Shown here: one piece after another, positions 22,952 to 33,600 of the stretch
Layout: every line of letters begins with the position of its first letter
How positions within the stretch are numbered: the first letter of the stretch is position 1
Source of the DNA: Dastarcus helophoroides
Taxonomy: Eukaryota; Arthropoda; Insecta; Coleoptera; Bothrideridae
Assembly (NCBI GenBank): GCA_028583605.1
Contig: CM053326.1
Coordinates: forward strand, 34,628,931 to 34,692,930
Reading direction: 5' to 3'
Length of the DNA: 64,000 nt
The notes under the pieces: generated by a model
What the model was told of the DNA's origin: nothing
What the model saw: only the letters and a program-made list of their open reading frames with translations
Database searches by the model: none
Made by a program: the position numbers and the translations under genes

Positions 22952-23046
22952 GTTTTGAAAACGCAATATCTGAAGCGTCGCAGAGAAAAATGTCTAAGCT
23001 TTCTTTTGATATAAAAGGGACACGTGGAAAGTTGTGGCCATTCAAG
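22952..23046 (+). other. Exon-like segment, weak candidate
   Basis: A 95-base stretch bounded by TTTAAAATAG on the left and AAG/GTGAGT, a strong splice-donor match, on the right. One frame is open throughout (FENAISEASQRKMSKLSFDI, then KGTRGKLWPFK). I recognise no domain. It lies just outside hAT-type element 1. It could be a host exon, a fossil transposon exon or chance. Confidence 0.25.
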
Positions 23047-23100
23047 GTGAGTGGATTTGTTAATGTTTCCATTACTGGTGCCTCTATCCTAGGTGTCCAT

Positions 23101-24170
23101 TTATAAGTAACTTGTGCCAGTCTCTCGAGAGAGAACTGGAAAATGAGTTTCTATTTGAGAGACTATTTCAGAAAGTCTAATTCTCGGAAGGTAAGAAAAT
23201 CTCTCCGTTGTGGCTCGCGGGGATAGATATTCTTCAAAGCGTATCTACTACTGGAGATCAATCAGTTTCTGTTAGTTACCGTATATTGTTGGTTGCGACA
23301 AAAAAATACCAAGGAAACCTAGTTGTTGAGTAAAGCCGTGGATTTGACGAAGGGTAAAATTAGGGGCATAATTTACATTGAAAAATGAACTAAAAAAATC
23401 AGCCAAGAGCGAACCGGCTCGCACAACTAATTGTGAACACTAATGTTCAGTACTAATTACTACAGTGAACAGGCAGTTGACCAAATTAAATTATTTTTAC
23501 TTATGTATGAATTTGAAATGTTATCCAAATTTTCTGTGTAATTATAACTATTACACAGTTTAAATTTAATAAAATTTTCTAAAGCAGGTGCACGTGTAAT
23601 CAAGTGGAAATGATTTTTAATAAAGGCGCTCAACGAACTGTTTTTTGGTCAATTAATCTTACTTTACCGTAAATGAAACCAAAAGTTTTCGACTTTCAAT
23701 TTAACAGAAAGTTCCAAACCTGAAGGGTCAGGAAGTTTATTAGAGCGAGAAACTAAATAGGAAAGTGAGACTTTTATTTAGTGGGAGACTTGTCTCCACA
23801 TTTACTTTTTATTTTTTAAAAGCTGCTAAATTCTACAAAACTTCTATCAGCGATATTCTTCAAAGCAGTTTGTAGAGCCTCGGTCCTTTATTATTATGGC
23901 AACACGAGTGGCTGCCAAAATAGTTTGCTATGAGGGACTAAATGTGCAATATTTTATTAAATTTAAATAATCGAATCATCCTTAGAAAATGTGTATTTTA
24001 AGTAAAGAAATGTAACTACAAAACTATCATTATTTGAATAGTTTAGTAATTTTTAAATTCAATCATATATTTTTTCGTAATATGTGTGGTAATGCTGCAA
24101 CATAAAGAAAAGAAAATTACCCTTTTTTTCAATAGATTTTTTTGCAAATTTAATGTTGCATTTACTTACA
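23101..24170. other. No gene recognised
   Basis: AT-rich DNA without supportable coding or repeat structure. Confidence 0.35.
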
Positions 24171-24997
24171 CAGGAGCGGATTTAAGGATGTGTGCAACTG
24201 AAGGTGTGTAATTGACGACCTCTTTTTAGTCATAAAAAATGGTGTTGACACGGAACGACAGAAGATTTTAAAATTATTGTGACGATGTGGAATAACTGCT
24301 CACTAATTTGAGGCCCCAACAAAAAATTGATAACCTTTTTTTTTAGTCATCAAAAATGGCTCCCACCAGTGTGTTGCCCTGAGCTTCTACCAACTTTAAC
24401 CCCATCTGTACCAACACCAGGAAATTTCTGTTTAAATTCGAAATTTTGGTTTTAACTTCACTTTTTCATTATCGAGTTATTATTATTATATCATGTAATT
24501 TTATATACCCCGCGTTCTTTATTCAAAATTTTAATTTATTTTTAATTTCGACATTAAACGTAGAAGTTGGATGTTTTTTTTCCTAAAATTTTGATTTCAG
24601 ATTCAATATTTCATGTCATGATTTATATTTTTTCTCCCCCCCCTCTGGATTAACATTAAAAAGAAATAAATAAATTTGGAGTACCCTCTCAAAATTTTTA
24701 CCTTTCTTCACAAAATTATTCATTTGTACTTTCAATTTTCCCAAACATTTAATCATAAACTCGAATTTTGATCTTTTTTTCTAAATATGTTGACTTTTTC
24801 CCAAATTTTGACTTTAGTATCAAAATATTAACGGTTTTAAAATTTCGACTGTAATATGAAAGCTTAAAGTTACTGAATAATTTAATTTTTTGCAAAATTT
24901 TTAAATTCCGACATTAAACCTGCGGTTTTTTTTTCCTAATTTTCCAAATCCAAAATTTTAACTCTTTACAGACATTTTTGACATTTATTTTTCAAAA
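24171..24997. mobile_element. hAT-like left end followed by T-rich array; right end not found
   Basis: CAGGAGCGGATTTAAGG at 24171 has the form of a hAT terminus (compare CAGGGGCGGATTTA types). From about 24420 to 24997 a T-rich array follows. The array stops at the TA flanking the composite mariner, and the sequence beyond that mariner is not array, so the right end has been lost or rearranged. Confidence 0.4.
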
Positions 24998-25739
24998 TAT
25001 GGGGGTAAATCAAATATGAACCGCAATTTGTTTTTAAAATTTTATTGGTTCAAGATACATACAGATAAGGAAAAATTTTCATTGTGCATGTAAATCGCTA
25101 AGAATTGTCCCTTCCATAGTTTTCTACGGCCGCTGAACGTATTCCCCTACTTTGACGCAGCATGCTCGTATCTTCCAGTTTAGATGAGAAAAAACCCGTC
25201 GAGAGTTTTACAACAGACTGGAGTATAGTTTGGCACAATCTGGCGGCCTCCTTATATTGTAATATTTAAAGACATATTATGTTATATTCCTCATTAGAAT
25301 TATTATTTATTTTGTTTAAGAAATCTCGTTTATTTATTTTGGTTATCAAATAATATGAGTTTTATTTTGCCTGAGACGTTGATGAAATCAACGAACTAAA
25401 AGAACAAACAGCATGTGGTACACAAATTTTATTAAAATTGTTGCCTGCCAGAAGTAATCCCGTAACAAAACACGTTAGAAGCTATGACGTACTAGTGAAA
25501 TCTCCACCAGCACTGATCGCTGCGCTCTGCGTTGAATTGTTTACACCGGTGTAGGAGAATACAAGGCGCCGCCCATCCATCCCACTATTATCTCTCAATG
25601 TTAAATCTCTCATTAACATTCTCCCTATGGACAGTGTTTGACTTTCCTGATGTGTATATGAAATTTATTAACTATTTTTTTCCCTAATTTTTTGATTTTG
25701 TTATGCATTTTTTCCAAGGGATTGGGAGTTTTTTAATGT

Positions 25740-28560
25740 TGCCATCATAAAAAGAAAGGAGGCGTATTTGCAGCCAATTGCTCACAAAATGTTTCAATAG
25801 CAGCATCATCATGGAATCGCTCCCCACTTAGAGCTTTCAATGGCACAAACATATGATGATTCAATGGTGATAAGTCGGGACTTTAACGAGGGTGTTCCAA
25901 TGTTGCCCAATGCATTTCCTCTAATTTTTGATGTGTCAGATTGGCTGAGTGGGAGCGGGCATTGTCTTGAAGCAAAATCACATTTCTGACCGAAAATTGG
26001 AACCTCTTTCGCCGATATGCACGTTTCGCTTTATCCATAGCTGGCAGTCGTAGGTAGCATTAACCGCATGAAGTTCATGCAAAAAATCGACGTGCACAAC
26101 TCCTTTAAAATCTCAAAAAACTGTCGCAAGGACCTTTTCAGCTGAGAGGTGAGTTTTTGCCTCGACGGGTGCACCTTCTCCTTTTTTCTCCACTCCATGC
26201 TTGTTTGTCTAAATTTAGAGGTGTAATGATGGACCCAAGTCTCATCACACGTAACGATACGTTGAAAAAAACCACCATCTTCTCGTTGAAAACGTCTAAG
26301 ATGGTGCTGAGGTATCCACCTGGCAGAAATTTTTCGAAACCCCAGCTCATCTGTAATGATGGATTGACCACCCCCAAAGCGTATTCCCTATCTGAGCGGC
26401 AATTTCACCAACAGTTAAACGGCGATCACCTTCCAAAAAGCGTTAAACAGCGTTAATTTTGTCCGCAATCACACTGGTCCGAGGACGACTGGCATGGGGT
26501 TCATTTTCAACTTGAGTTCGTCCTTCTAAAAATGTGTTGTGCCATTTATACACTCGAGTTTTCTTCAAATAAGTATCCCCAAACTGTGCTTCTAGTCTAC
26601 GAAGAATTTTGGCAAACTGTATATTTTCAACGACAAGAAATTTAATAATAATTCTTTCTTCTCAAAGCCCGACAATTTGTGAAAATGTTTATTTTTTTTT
26701 CTAATTTGACTTGCAGGAAGCTTCGACTTATTTCTCAAAAAATCATCTGTTGTCAATTTTTCACTAAAAAAATGTAAAAATTTGAAGTAATTGGAGATGT
26801 TAAGTAAAATAGTTTTTGAAGATTTCGATCCTTTCTTCAAAGTTTTCTTTTTTCGAAATATAGATCTATTCTCAAATTTGACTTTTTTCCAAAATTACAT
26901 TCTTTCGACTTTGTTCTAAATTGCAACTTTTTTTAGAACTGTCTACATTCTTTTTAAAATTTCCTCTTTCTCCAAATTAAGCCATTTTGCCCAAATATTG
27001 ACTTTCACTAAACATTTAAACTTTTATTTATTTTCTACAAATTTGGACTTGTTTAGCAAAATTCGGTTTTTTTTTTCGAAATTTCGTCTTTTAAAATTGG
27101 ACATTTTATTGTTTTTGCAAACTGCGATTTTTTCAACGAAATTAATCCACATATTTTCAAAATATTTGACTTAATCTCAAAATTTGACTTTCTCTGGGAA
27201 ATTTTGACCTTCAACACTTCAACACTTTTCTCGAAATTTCTATATTCTTTTTCAAATTTAGCCATTTTGCTCAAATATTAACTTTTACTAAAAATTTAAA
27301 CTTTTATTTATTTTCTACAAATTTGGATTTGTTTCGCAAAATTCGCTTTTTTTCGAAATTTCGACTTTCAAAATTCGTCAATTTTCAAAATGTTTTACTT
27401 AATCTCAAAGTTTGATTTTTTTTCTTAAAATTTAACCTTTCTTTAAAATTCACCATTTTTCTCGAAACTGGAAGTTGTATCAACATTGTCTTTTCTTTCG
27501 AAATTATTTACCAATTCTATCAAAATTCGAATTTATCTGAATATTTGGAGTGTTTTTTTAATTCGTCTTCGTCGTCGAAATTTCAAATTTGTTCTCAAAA
27601 TTTAACTTTCTCTGGAAAAATGCTAATTTTTTATTTTCTTCTTATCTGAAAATTTTCGGCTTTTTAAAAGTTCTACGATTTTTTTAAGCTTTCAATTTTT
27701 TACAATTTCTCTTCTCAAATTTTACAATTTTGCACAAAATTTAAATGTATCCAAAAATGTCAGGTTTTAATCTATTGTCGAAATTCGCCTTTTTTTATTT
27801 TATCTTTTTTTTAGAACTTTGACAAATTCATTTTTTTCGAAATCTATTTTTTCCAAATTCGTATTTTTTCGCAAATTTCAATTTTTATTTCGAACTAAAT
27901 TCTCTGGGAAATTTTGATCTTTTTGAAGTTTTATCGACATTTTCTTATCTTTCGAAATTATTTTACCAATTTTCTCAAAATTCGATTCATCTGAAAATTT
28001 GGAGTTCTTTTTAATTCGTCTTGTTCTCGAAATTTCAATTTATTCTCAAAATTTAACTTGCTCTGGAAAATTGCAAAATTTTTATTTTTTTCTTCTCTGC
28101 AAAACTTCGACTTCTGTAAAAGTTCGACAACTTTTATGAAGCTTTTAATTTTTTTACAATTCCTCTTTTCGAAGTTTTACAATTTACGATTTAAATTTGC
28201 TTACACATTTTCCCCAAAGCGTATCCCTATCAGAGTTGCAATTTCACCAACAGTTAAAAGGCGATCCCCTTCCAAAAAGTGTTAAACAGCGTTAATCTTG
28301 TCCGCTGTCACACTGGTCCGAGGACGACGGGCATGGGGATCATTTTCAACTTGAGTTCGTTCTTTTAAAAATATTTTGTGCCGTTTATACGCTCGAGTTT
28401 TCTTCAAATAAGTATCCCCAAACTGTGCTTCTAGTCTACGAAACATTTTGGCAAACTGTACATTTTCAACGACAAGAAATTTAATAATAATGCGCTGCGT
28501 AACGTACGGATGAACCTCTTGCTTACTTACTGTATTTATAACTGACGAACGGCGAGAACG
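25740..28560 (-). pseudogene. mariner transposase remnant (composite element 2)
   Basis: On the minus strand the N-terminal HTH reads RRLEAQFGDTYLKKTR, then a YKWH-TFLEGRTQVENEP-like segment, then a second HTH portion LTVGEIAAQIG. The first catalytic motif VTCDETWVHHY (near 26240) keeps its Asp. The second is in a degraded LQDNA-like region near 25970; the third reads SPDLSPLNHH, with Asn where the DD34D Asp is expected. Stops and frameshifts abound. The HTH region occurs twice, the outer copy (28212-28482) leading into the true 5' end. Confidence 0.65.
26645..28208. repeat. T-rich array segment homologous to hAT-type element 2 interior
   Basis: It matches about 30887-32509 closely by eye, beginning CTTCTCAAAGCCCGACAATT and ending GATTTAAATTTG with ACACATTT. 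It also contains an internal duplication of about 280 bp (around 27000 and 27280, CATTTAAACTTTTATTTATT). It is sandwiched between two copies of the mariner HTH region. Confidence 0.7.
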
Positions 28561-28686
28561 GAATTCGCTTGAGCGCAGAAAGTCTCGTGATATCCCTACC
28601 TAACATGTTTAAGAGCATGCGCACACCCCCGACGCCCTCATGGCGACATGATAGAAATTCCGGTTCATATTTGATTTACCCTCGTA

Positions 28687-29271
28687 ATATAGGCTTTTTT
28701 AGCCCTAGATATCTTTCTAATGATCAAACAACCTTAGCAACTGATTTGCAGCTATTGCCTTTTCAGTTAACGTTTTCGAAGCTGTGACTGCTTATTCATA
28801 TGTAAGAGCGCCTCGATTATAGACAGAACTGGAAATTATTTATTTCACAAACGGATTTTGATAATATTATTGCTGCCGTAAATTTACTATCATTTATGTT
28901 GGAAAATATTCAAATGCAACATTTTCCAAAACACTTAAGAAACTAAATATAATTTTAGCAACATCAGTGCCAACTTCAGAATTAGAGCATTTAAAAACGA
29001 TTCAAATTTTCTTAGGCAATATTATAAACAATGACCCACTAAACTCATTTAAACTTACCGTCATTTCGCGCGAGATACGCAAAATAACAAAAGTTTATCA
29101 CTAGTAAGGTAACATTCCATTTGCACACAATTTTTTATCTCGAGTCAACCTACATATTATTTTTTCAAATGAAAATGGGGGATTTAGAATGACATTTTTT
29201 TGCGCACGATTTGAACGGATCCCTGCAAACGCGCGGGAAAGAGTGTAAGTATAAAGGCCCCTAATAAATAC
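28687..29271. other. No gene recognised
   Basis: AT-rich DNA between the composite mariner and solo LTR 2. I see nothing supportable. Confidence 0.35.
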
Positions 29272-29602
29272 TGTAACGAAATGTAATTATAAAGTTTAGT
29301 TAAGAAAACTTTCTAGAAAAATCTGATAAGGGAAAGCGGCCGCGATAATGAAGCAAACGGCAGATAAGCGTTCCAGAAATTTTGGCAAATGATAAGCCTT
29401 ATCTCCTGAAAACTTCTAGAACCCGAACCAGAGATCTATATAAAGGGGGTCCGATTGTCTTTCCCTCAATCAGTCAGTCAGTCAGTCAGTCAGTCAGTCA
29501 GTGTAGTTAATTAGTGAGTTAGTAGTTAGTAGTCAATAAGTGAGTTAATTATTCAGTTGTAGTGTTCCAAGTTTAGTTTGGAAATAAAGTGGGTACTATT
29601 CA
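29272..29602 (+). mobile_element. Solo LTR 2 (gypsy-like), plus strand
   Basis: About 331 bp from TGTAACG to TATTCA, homologous to solo LTR 1 on the opposite strand. A TATATAAAG box lies at 29437-29445, eight perfect CAGT units at 29471-29502, and AATAAA at 29583-29588. The layout is promoter, transcribed repeat, polyadenylation signal, as in an LTR. No gag-pol frames or primer-binding site follow. The flanks (ATAC and ACAA) do not form a duplication. Confidence 0.75.
29471..29502. repeat. (CAGT)8 microsatellite in LTR 2
   Basis: Eight perfect tetranucleotide units just downstream of the LTR TATA box. LTR 1 has only a short interrupted version, so the tract has changed in length since the two copies separated. 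Confidence 0.9.
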
Positions 29603-30555
29603 ACAAGTGTTAGTAATCATTCGAACCGATAACGCGCAACAGTACTTTAGCTATGATGCCGTCAAGAAAAATGTGATGCAGGATATAGACGATTTTAATG
29701 AGAAAGTAAATTCTTTGAAAGATTATGGAGTTTATTCTAGTAGATGTATTATTACAATAGGACAAAACTGGAAATGTCAACTAAGTAACCATGTAAAGGT
29801 AACTGGCAATTATCTGTTCTTCTAAAAAAAGTCAAATTTTAGTTGCAAAATATGCATCAAAATAAAAAATAAGATGAATTACCTGGTTCGCTGATTGATC
29901 GTTGATTATAATTATCACTAAGGCCTTTTTAAATATCAACAAAAACGGTTAAATTTCACAGTCACAAATTTCAAACAATAAAACGATCAGTGCTTTAATT
30001 AGACACGTGTATTGCAAGGTCTAATCCCAAAAACATGCAAAAATACGTTTTATTTTTCAGGTCAATTTTCACCCACAGTGCCTTGATTTAAATTTGTGAT
30101 TTGTCAGTTATTTTTCATTTGAATACAAAATCTGATTGAGGCATTTCACGATAAATTGTTTAATCAGCAGCGGCGAAATATATTTGAAAGCTAATTTCAT
30201 TCCTAAAATCGAATAACAGACAGGGAGCCTGCCAAACCGACAAGAATTTGTCAATATTTTATCGCAGCTTGAAAGTCAAATAAATTTATATTACATGCTG
30301 AATATTTTACATGTTCGGTAATTTATTTGGTTTTATTTGGAAACGTCAGCATAAATGTAATTTTCATGACAAAATCGAAATTATAGCTGCCATTTGGTGT
30401 CATCAGCCATATTTAACGACAAAACCAATACGTGTGGATGTGCATGCATTAAATATATAGAGTAAAACAAATCGTCTTTCAAAATATCAACGTTAGTGAA
30501 GCAAATTGCTTTGTAATATAATAAAAACTGATGGTCGACCAAAACTAGATTTTTG
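29603..30555. other. No gene recognised
   Basis: A frame running to 29825 follows the LTR (RTDNAQQYFSYDAVKKNVMQ) but matches nothing I know and starts inside the LTR. The rest is AT-rich. Confidence 0.3.
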
Positions 30556-30563
30556 GTCTAACT

Positions 30564-33340
30564 CATGGGTCGGCCAACTTTTAAGCCGAAAGAGCCAGCC
30601 GCAATAAAAAAATTGATTTCGTGAATTTCAAAGAGCCACAAATTTTTATTTTTGATTTTACATTTTATTTCAAAATTAAATCAGATAAATCAGATAAAAT
30701 ATGGGACAGGGAGAAATCCTTCTCACTCTTGTAGTCAGACGAAAATATATTCACCCCAAAAGACCTTTTATTTCGCAAAATTTAAACCTTTACTTCAAAC
30801 TTTGCCTTTTTTTTTGCAATTTCGACTCTTTTAACTCTTCTCTATATTAATCTTCTTTTTTAATATCTATGTTGTTCCCAAATCTGACTTTCTTCTCAAA
30901 GCCCGACAATTTGCGAAAATGTTTATTTTTTTTCTAATTCGACTTACAGGAAGATTCGACTTATTTCTCAAAAAATCATCTTTTGTCGATTTTTACTATA
31001 AAAAAGTAAAAATTTGAAGTAATTGGAGATGTTAAGTAAAATAGTTTTTGAAGATTTCGATCCTTTCTTCAAAGTTTTCTTTTTTCGTAATGTAGATCTA
31101 TTCTCAAATTTGACTTTTTTCCAAAATTACATTCTTTCGACTTTGTTCTAAATTGCGACTTTTTTTAGAACTGTCTACATTCTTTTTAAAATTTGTTCTT
31201 TTTCCAAATAAAGCCATTTTGCCCAAATATTGACTTTCACTAAACATTTAAACTTTTATTTATTTTTTACAAATTTGGACTTGCTTAAAAAAGTTCGGTT
31301 TTTTTTTTAATTTCGTCTTTTAAAATTGGACATTTTATTGTTTCTGCAAACTGCGATTTTTTCAACGAAATTTATCTACATATTTTCAAAATATTTGACT
31401 TAATCTCAAAATTTGACTTTCTCTGGGTAATTTTGACCTTCAACATTTCAACACTTTTCTCGAAATTTCTATATTCTTTTTCAAATTCGTCCTTTTCCAA
31501 ATTTAGCCATTTTGCCCAAATACTGACTTTTACTAAAAATTTAAACTACGTTTATTTTCTACAAATTTGGACTTGTTTCGCAAAATTCGCTTTTTTTCGA
31601 TTTTTTTTTAAAATTCGACATTTTATGTTTCTGCAAACTAAGATTTTTTCGACGAAATTCGTCAATTTTCAAAATGTTTGACTTAATCTCAAAGTTTGAT
31701 TTTGTTTCTTAAAATTTAACCTTTCTTTAAAATTCACCATTTTTCTCGAAACTGGAAGTTGTATCAACATTGTCTTTTCTTTCAAAATTATTTACAATTA
31801 CAAAATTCGAATTTATCTGAATATTTGGAGTGTTTTTTTTTAGTCTTCGTCGTCGAAATTTCAAATTTGTTCTCAAAATTTAACTTTCTCTGGAAAAATG
31901 CTAATTTTTTATTTTCTCTTATCTGAAAATTTTCGGCTTTTTAAAAGTTCTACGATTTTTTTAAGCTTTCAATTTTTTACAATTTCTCTTCTCAAATTTT
32001 ACAATTTTGCACAAAATTTAAATTTGTCTAAAAATGTCAGGTTTTTCTGGGTTTCAATCTATTGTCGAAATTCGACTTTTTTTATTTTATCTTTTTTGAG
32101 AACTTTTGACAAATTCATTTTTTTTTAAATCTTTTTTTTTCAAAATTCGTTTTTTCTGCAAATTTTAACTTTTATTTCAAACTAAATTCATTTATGTTGA
32201 CTTTCTCTGGGAAATTTTGATTTTCTGGAAATTTTATCGACATTTTCTTTTCTTTCGAAATTATTTTACCAATTTTCTCAAAATTCGATTCATCTGAAAA
32301 TTTGGAGTTTTTTTTTAATTCGTCTTGTTCTCGAAATTTCAATTTATTCTCTCTCTTTCTCTGGAAAATTGCAAAATTTTTATTTTCTTCTTCTCTGCAA
32401 AACTTCGAATTCTGAAAAAAAATTCGACAATTTTTTTGAAGCTTTTAATTTTTTTACAATTTCTCTTTTCAAAGTTTTACAATTTACGATTTAAATTTGT
32501 CTACACATTTCAGGTTTTTAAATTTGTTCTGCGAATTTTAATCTATTGTCAAAATTCGAAGTCTCTTTCTAAAATTTTGCTTTTCGTCTATTTATGACGT
32601 AAATAAGCCTTATTATCTCATAAAGGTTTTTAAGTTATTCTAGATTTCAGTCTATTGTCAAAATTCGGCCTTCTTTTTCTAAAATTTTACCTTTTTTTAA
32701 AAACTTTTGATAAATTATTTTTTTTTCGAAATCTGCTTTTTCTCAATTTTAAAAATTTCATCCTTTTTCTCAATTTTTTTAAAATTTCATTCTTTTTCTC
32801 AATTTGTTCGGTCTCTTCTTTTTCTCAATTGTTTCGAAATTTCTTGTTTTTTCTCAAAATTCGGCTTTTTCTGGAAATTTGACCTTTTATTTCGAACTTT
32901 GATATTTGCTGTTTCTGTAAATTTAGATTTTTTTTCTCACAAAAGTAAGTCAACTTTTTTTACGAAATTTCAATGCTTACAAAATTTACAAATAAAAAAG
33001 TAAATTCATGAGAAAACTATGTTTTAGAAATTTCGACTCCACAAATTGGCTTTTTTTTAGAAATTTCAAGGTTCATTTTTATTTAAATGTTAATACAAAT
33101 CAAACAAAAATTTCGGCAAAGTACTTCTTGAAATCATAATTTTTTTGTCAAAATTTGAGCAAAACGTAAAAATTCCTAAAAAAGTCTTTTTGGAACTTCT
33201 GTAGGTCACTTGCTTAATAAGTACTCATTTTTTGTCCATTCTAGCTTTTATTTATTTATTTTTTAGGGGAATTTAAAGAGCCGCAATTGTCTTTTAAAAG
33301 AGCCCCATGCGGCTCGCCAGTAGCATTTTGCCGACCCCTG
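30564..33340. mobile_element. hAT-type element 2 with array interior
   Basis: The left end reads CATGGGTCGGC and the right end, inward, CAGGGGTCGGC; both are followed by sub-terminal GAGCC and GCCGC words. The element is flanked by an exact 8-bp direct repeat GTCTAACT (30556-30563 and 33341-33348). It is 2.78 kb with no transposase. The interior (30640-33240) is T-rich degenerate array. Its terminal sequence differs from element 1, so it belongs to another hAT family. Confidence 0.8.
30640..33240. repeat. T-rich degenerate array inside hAT-type element 2
   Basis: Units like TTTCTCAAAATTTGACTTTT and TTCGAAATTTCGAC recur irregularly, with higher-order repeats near 280 bp. It is closely related to 26645-28208. 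Phe-rich frames here (for example 32707-33003) are artefacts. Confidence 0.7.
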
Positions 33341-33600
33341 GTCTAACTAAAACTGAATTTCGACTTGTTTCTCGTTAAGACTGAAAGGGAAAATTATTTA
33401 GACTTGTTAAGAGCATTGTCAATTTATTTATTTATTTTTTAGGGGAATTTAAAGAGCCGCAATTGTCTTTTAAAAGAGCCCCATGCGGCTCGCCAGTCGC
33501 ATTTTGCCGACCCCTGGTCTAACTAAAACTGAATTTCGACTTGTGTTCTCGTTTAAGACTGAAAGGGAAAATTATTTAGACTTGTTAAAAGCATTGTCAA
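33248..33600. repeat. Tandem duplication (176-bp unit) of the element 2 right end and flank
   Basis: AGGGGAATTTAAAGAGCCGC at 33265 recurs at 33441. Each unit holds the right terminal repeat, the GTCTAACT duplication and about 80 bp of flank. The two units differ by only a few bases, for example CCAGTAGC against CCAGTCGC. Confidence 0.85.

Larger units (their letters stand above)
25000..28684 (-). mobile_element. Composite mariner element 2 with duplicated 5' coding region
   Basis: The ends are inverted repeats: GGGGTAAATCAAATATGAACCG at the left without its first bases, and GAGGGTAAATCAAATATG read inward from the right, each flanked by TA (24998-24999 and 28685-28686). The transposase is on the minus strand. 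A 271-bp part of it (26372-26643) is repeated at 28212-28482, and the 1.56 kb between is T-rich array. About 500 bp at 25130-25640 does not look like mariner and may be another insert. Confidence 0.7.

Noticed and set aside
15331..23110. Repeated GTGTCCATT(A/T)AT motifs (15334, 15391, 19382, 19432, 23092) as ends of one large element
   Set aside because: They are all in the same orientation, not inverted, and do not define a consistent unit.
29589..29825. Open frame of 78 codons after solo LTR 2
   Set aside because: It begins inside the LTR at GTG, has no recognisable domain and no retroviral-type gene order.
32325..33003. Phe-rich open frames (and similar Lys/Asn-rich ones at 20617, 26592, 27053, 51735, 55707)
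   Set aside because: They lie wholly in the degenerate arrays and reflect base composition.
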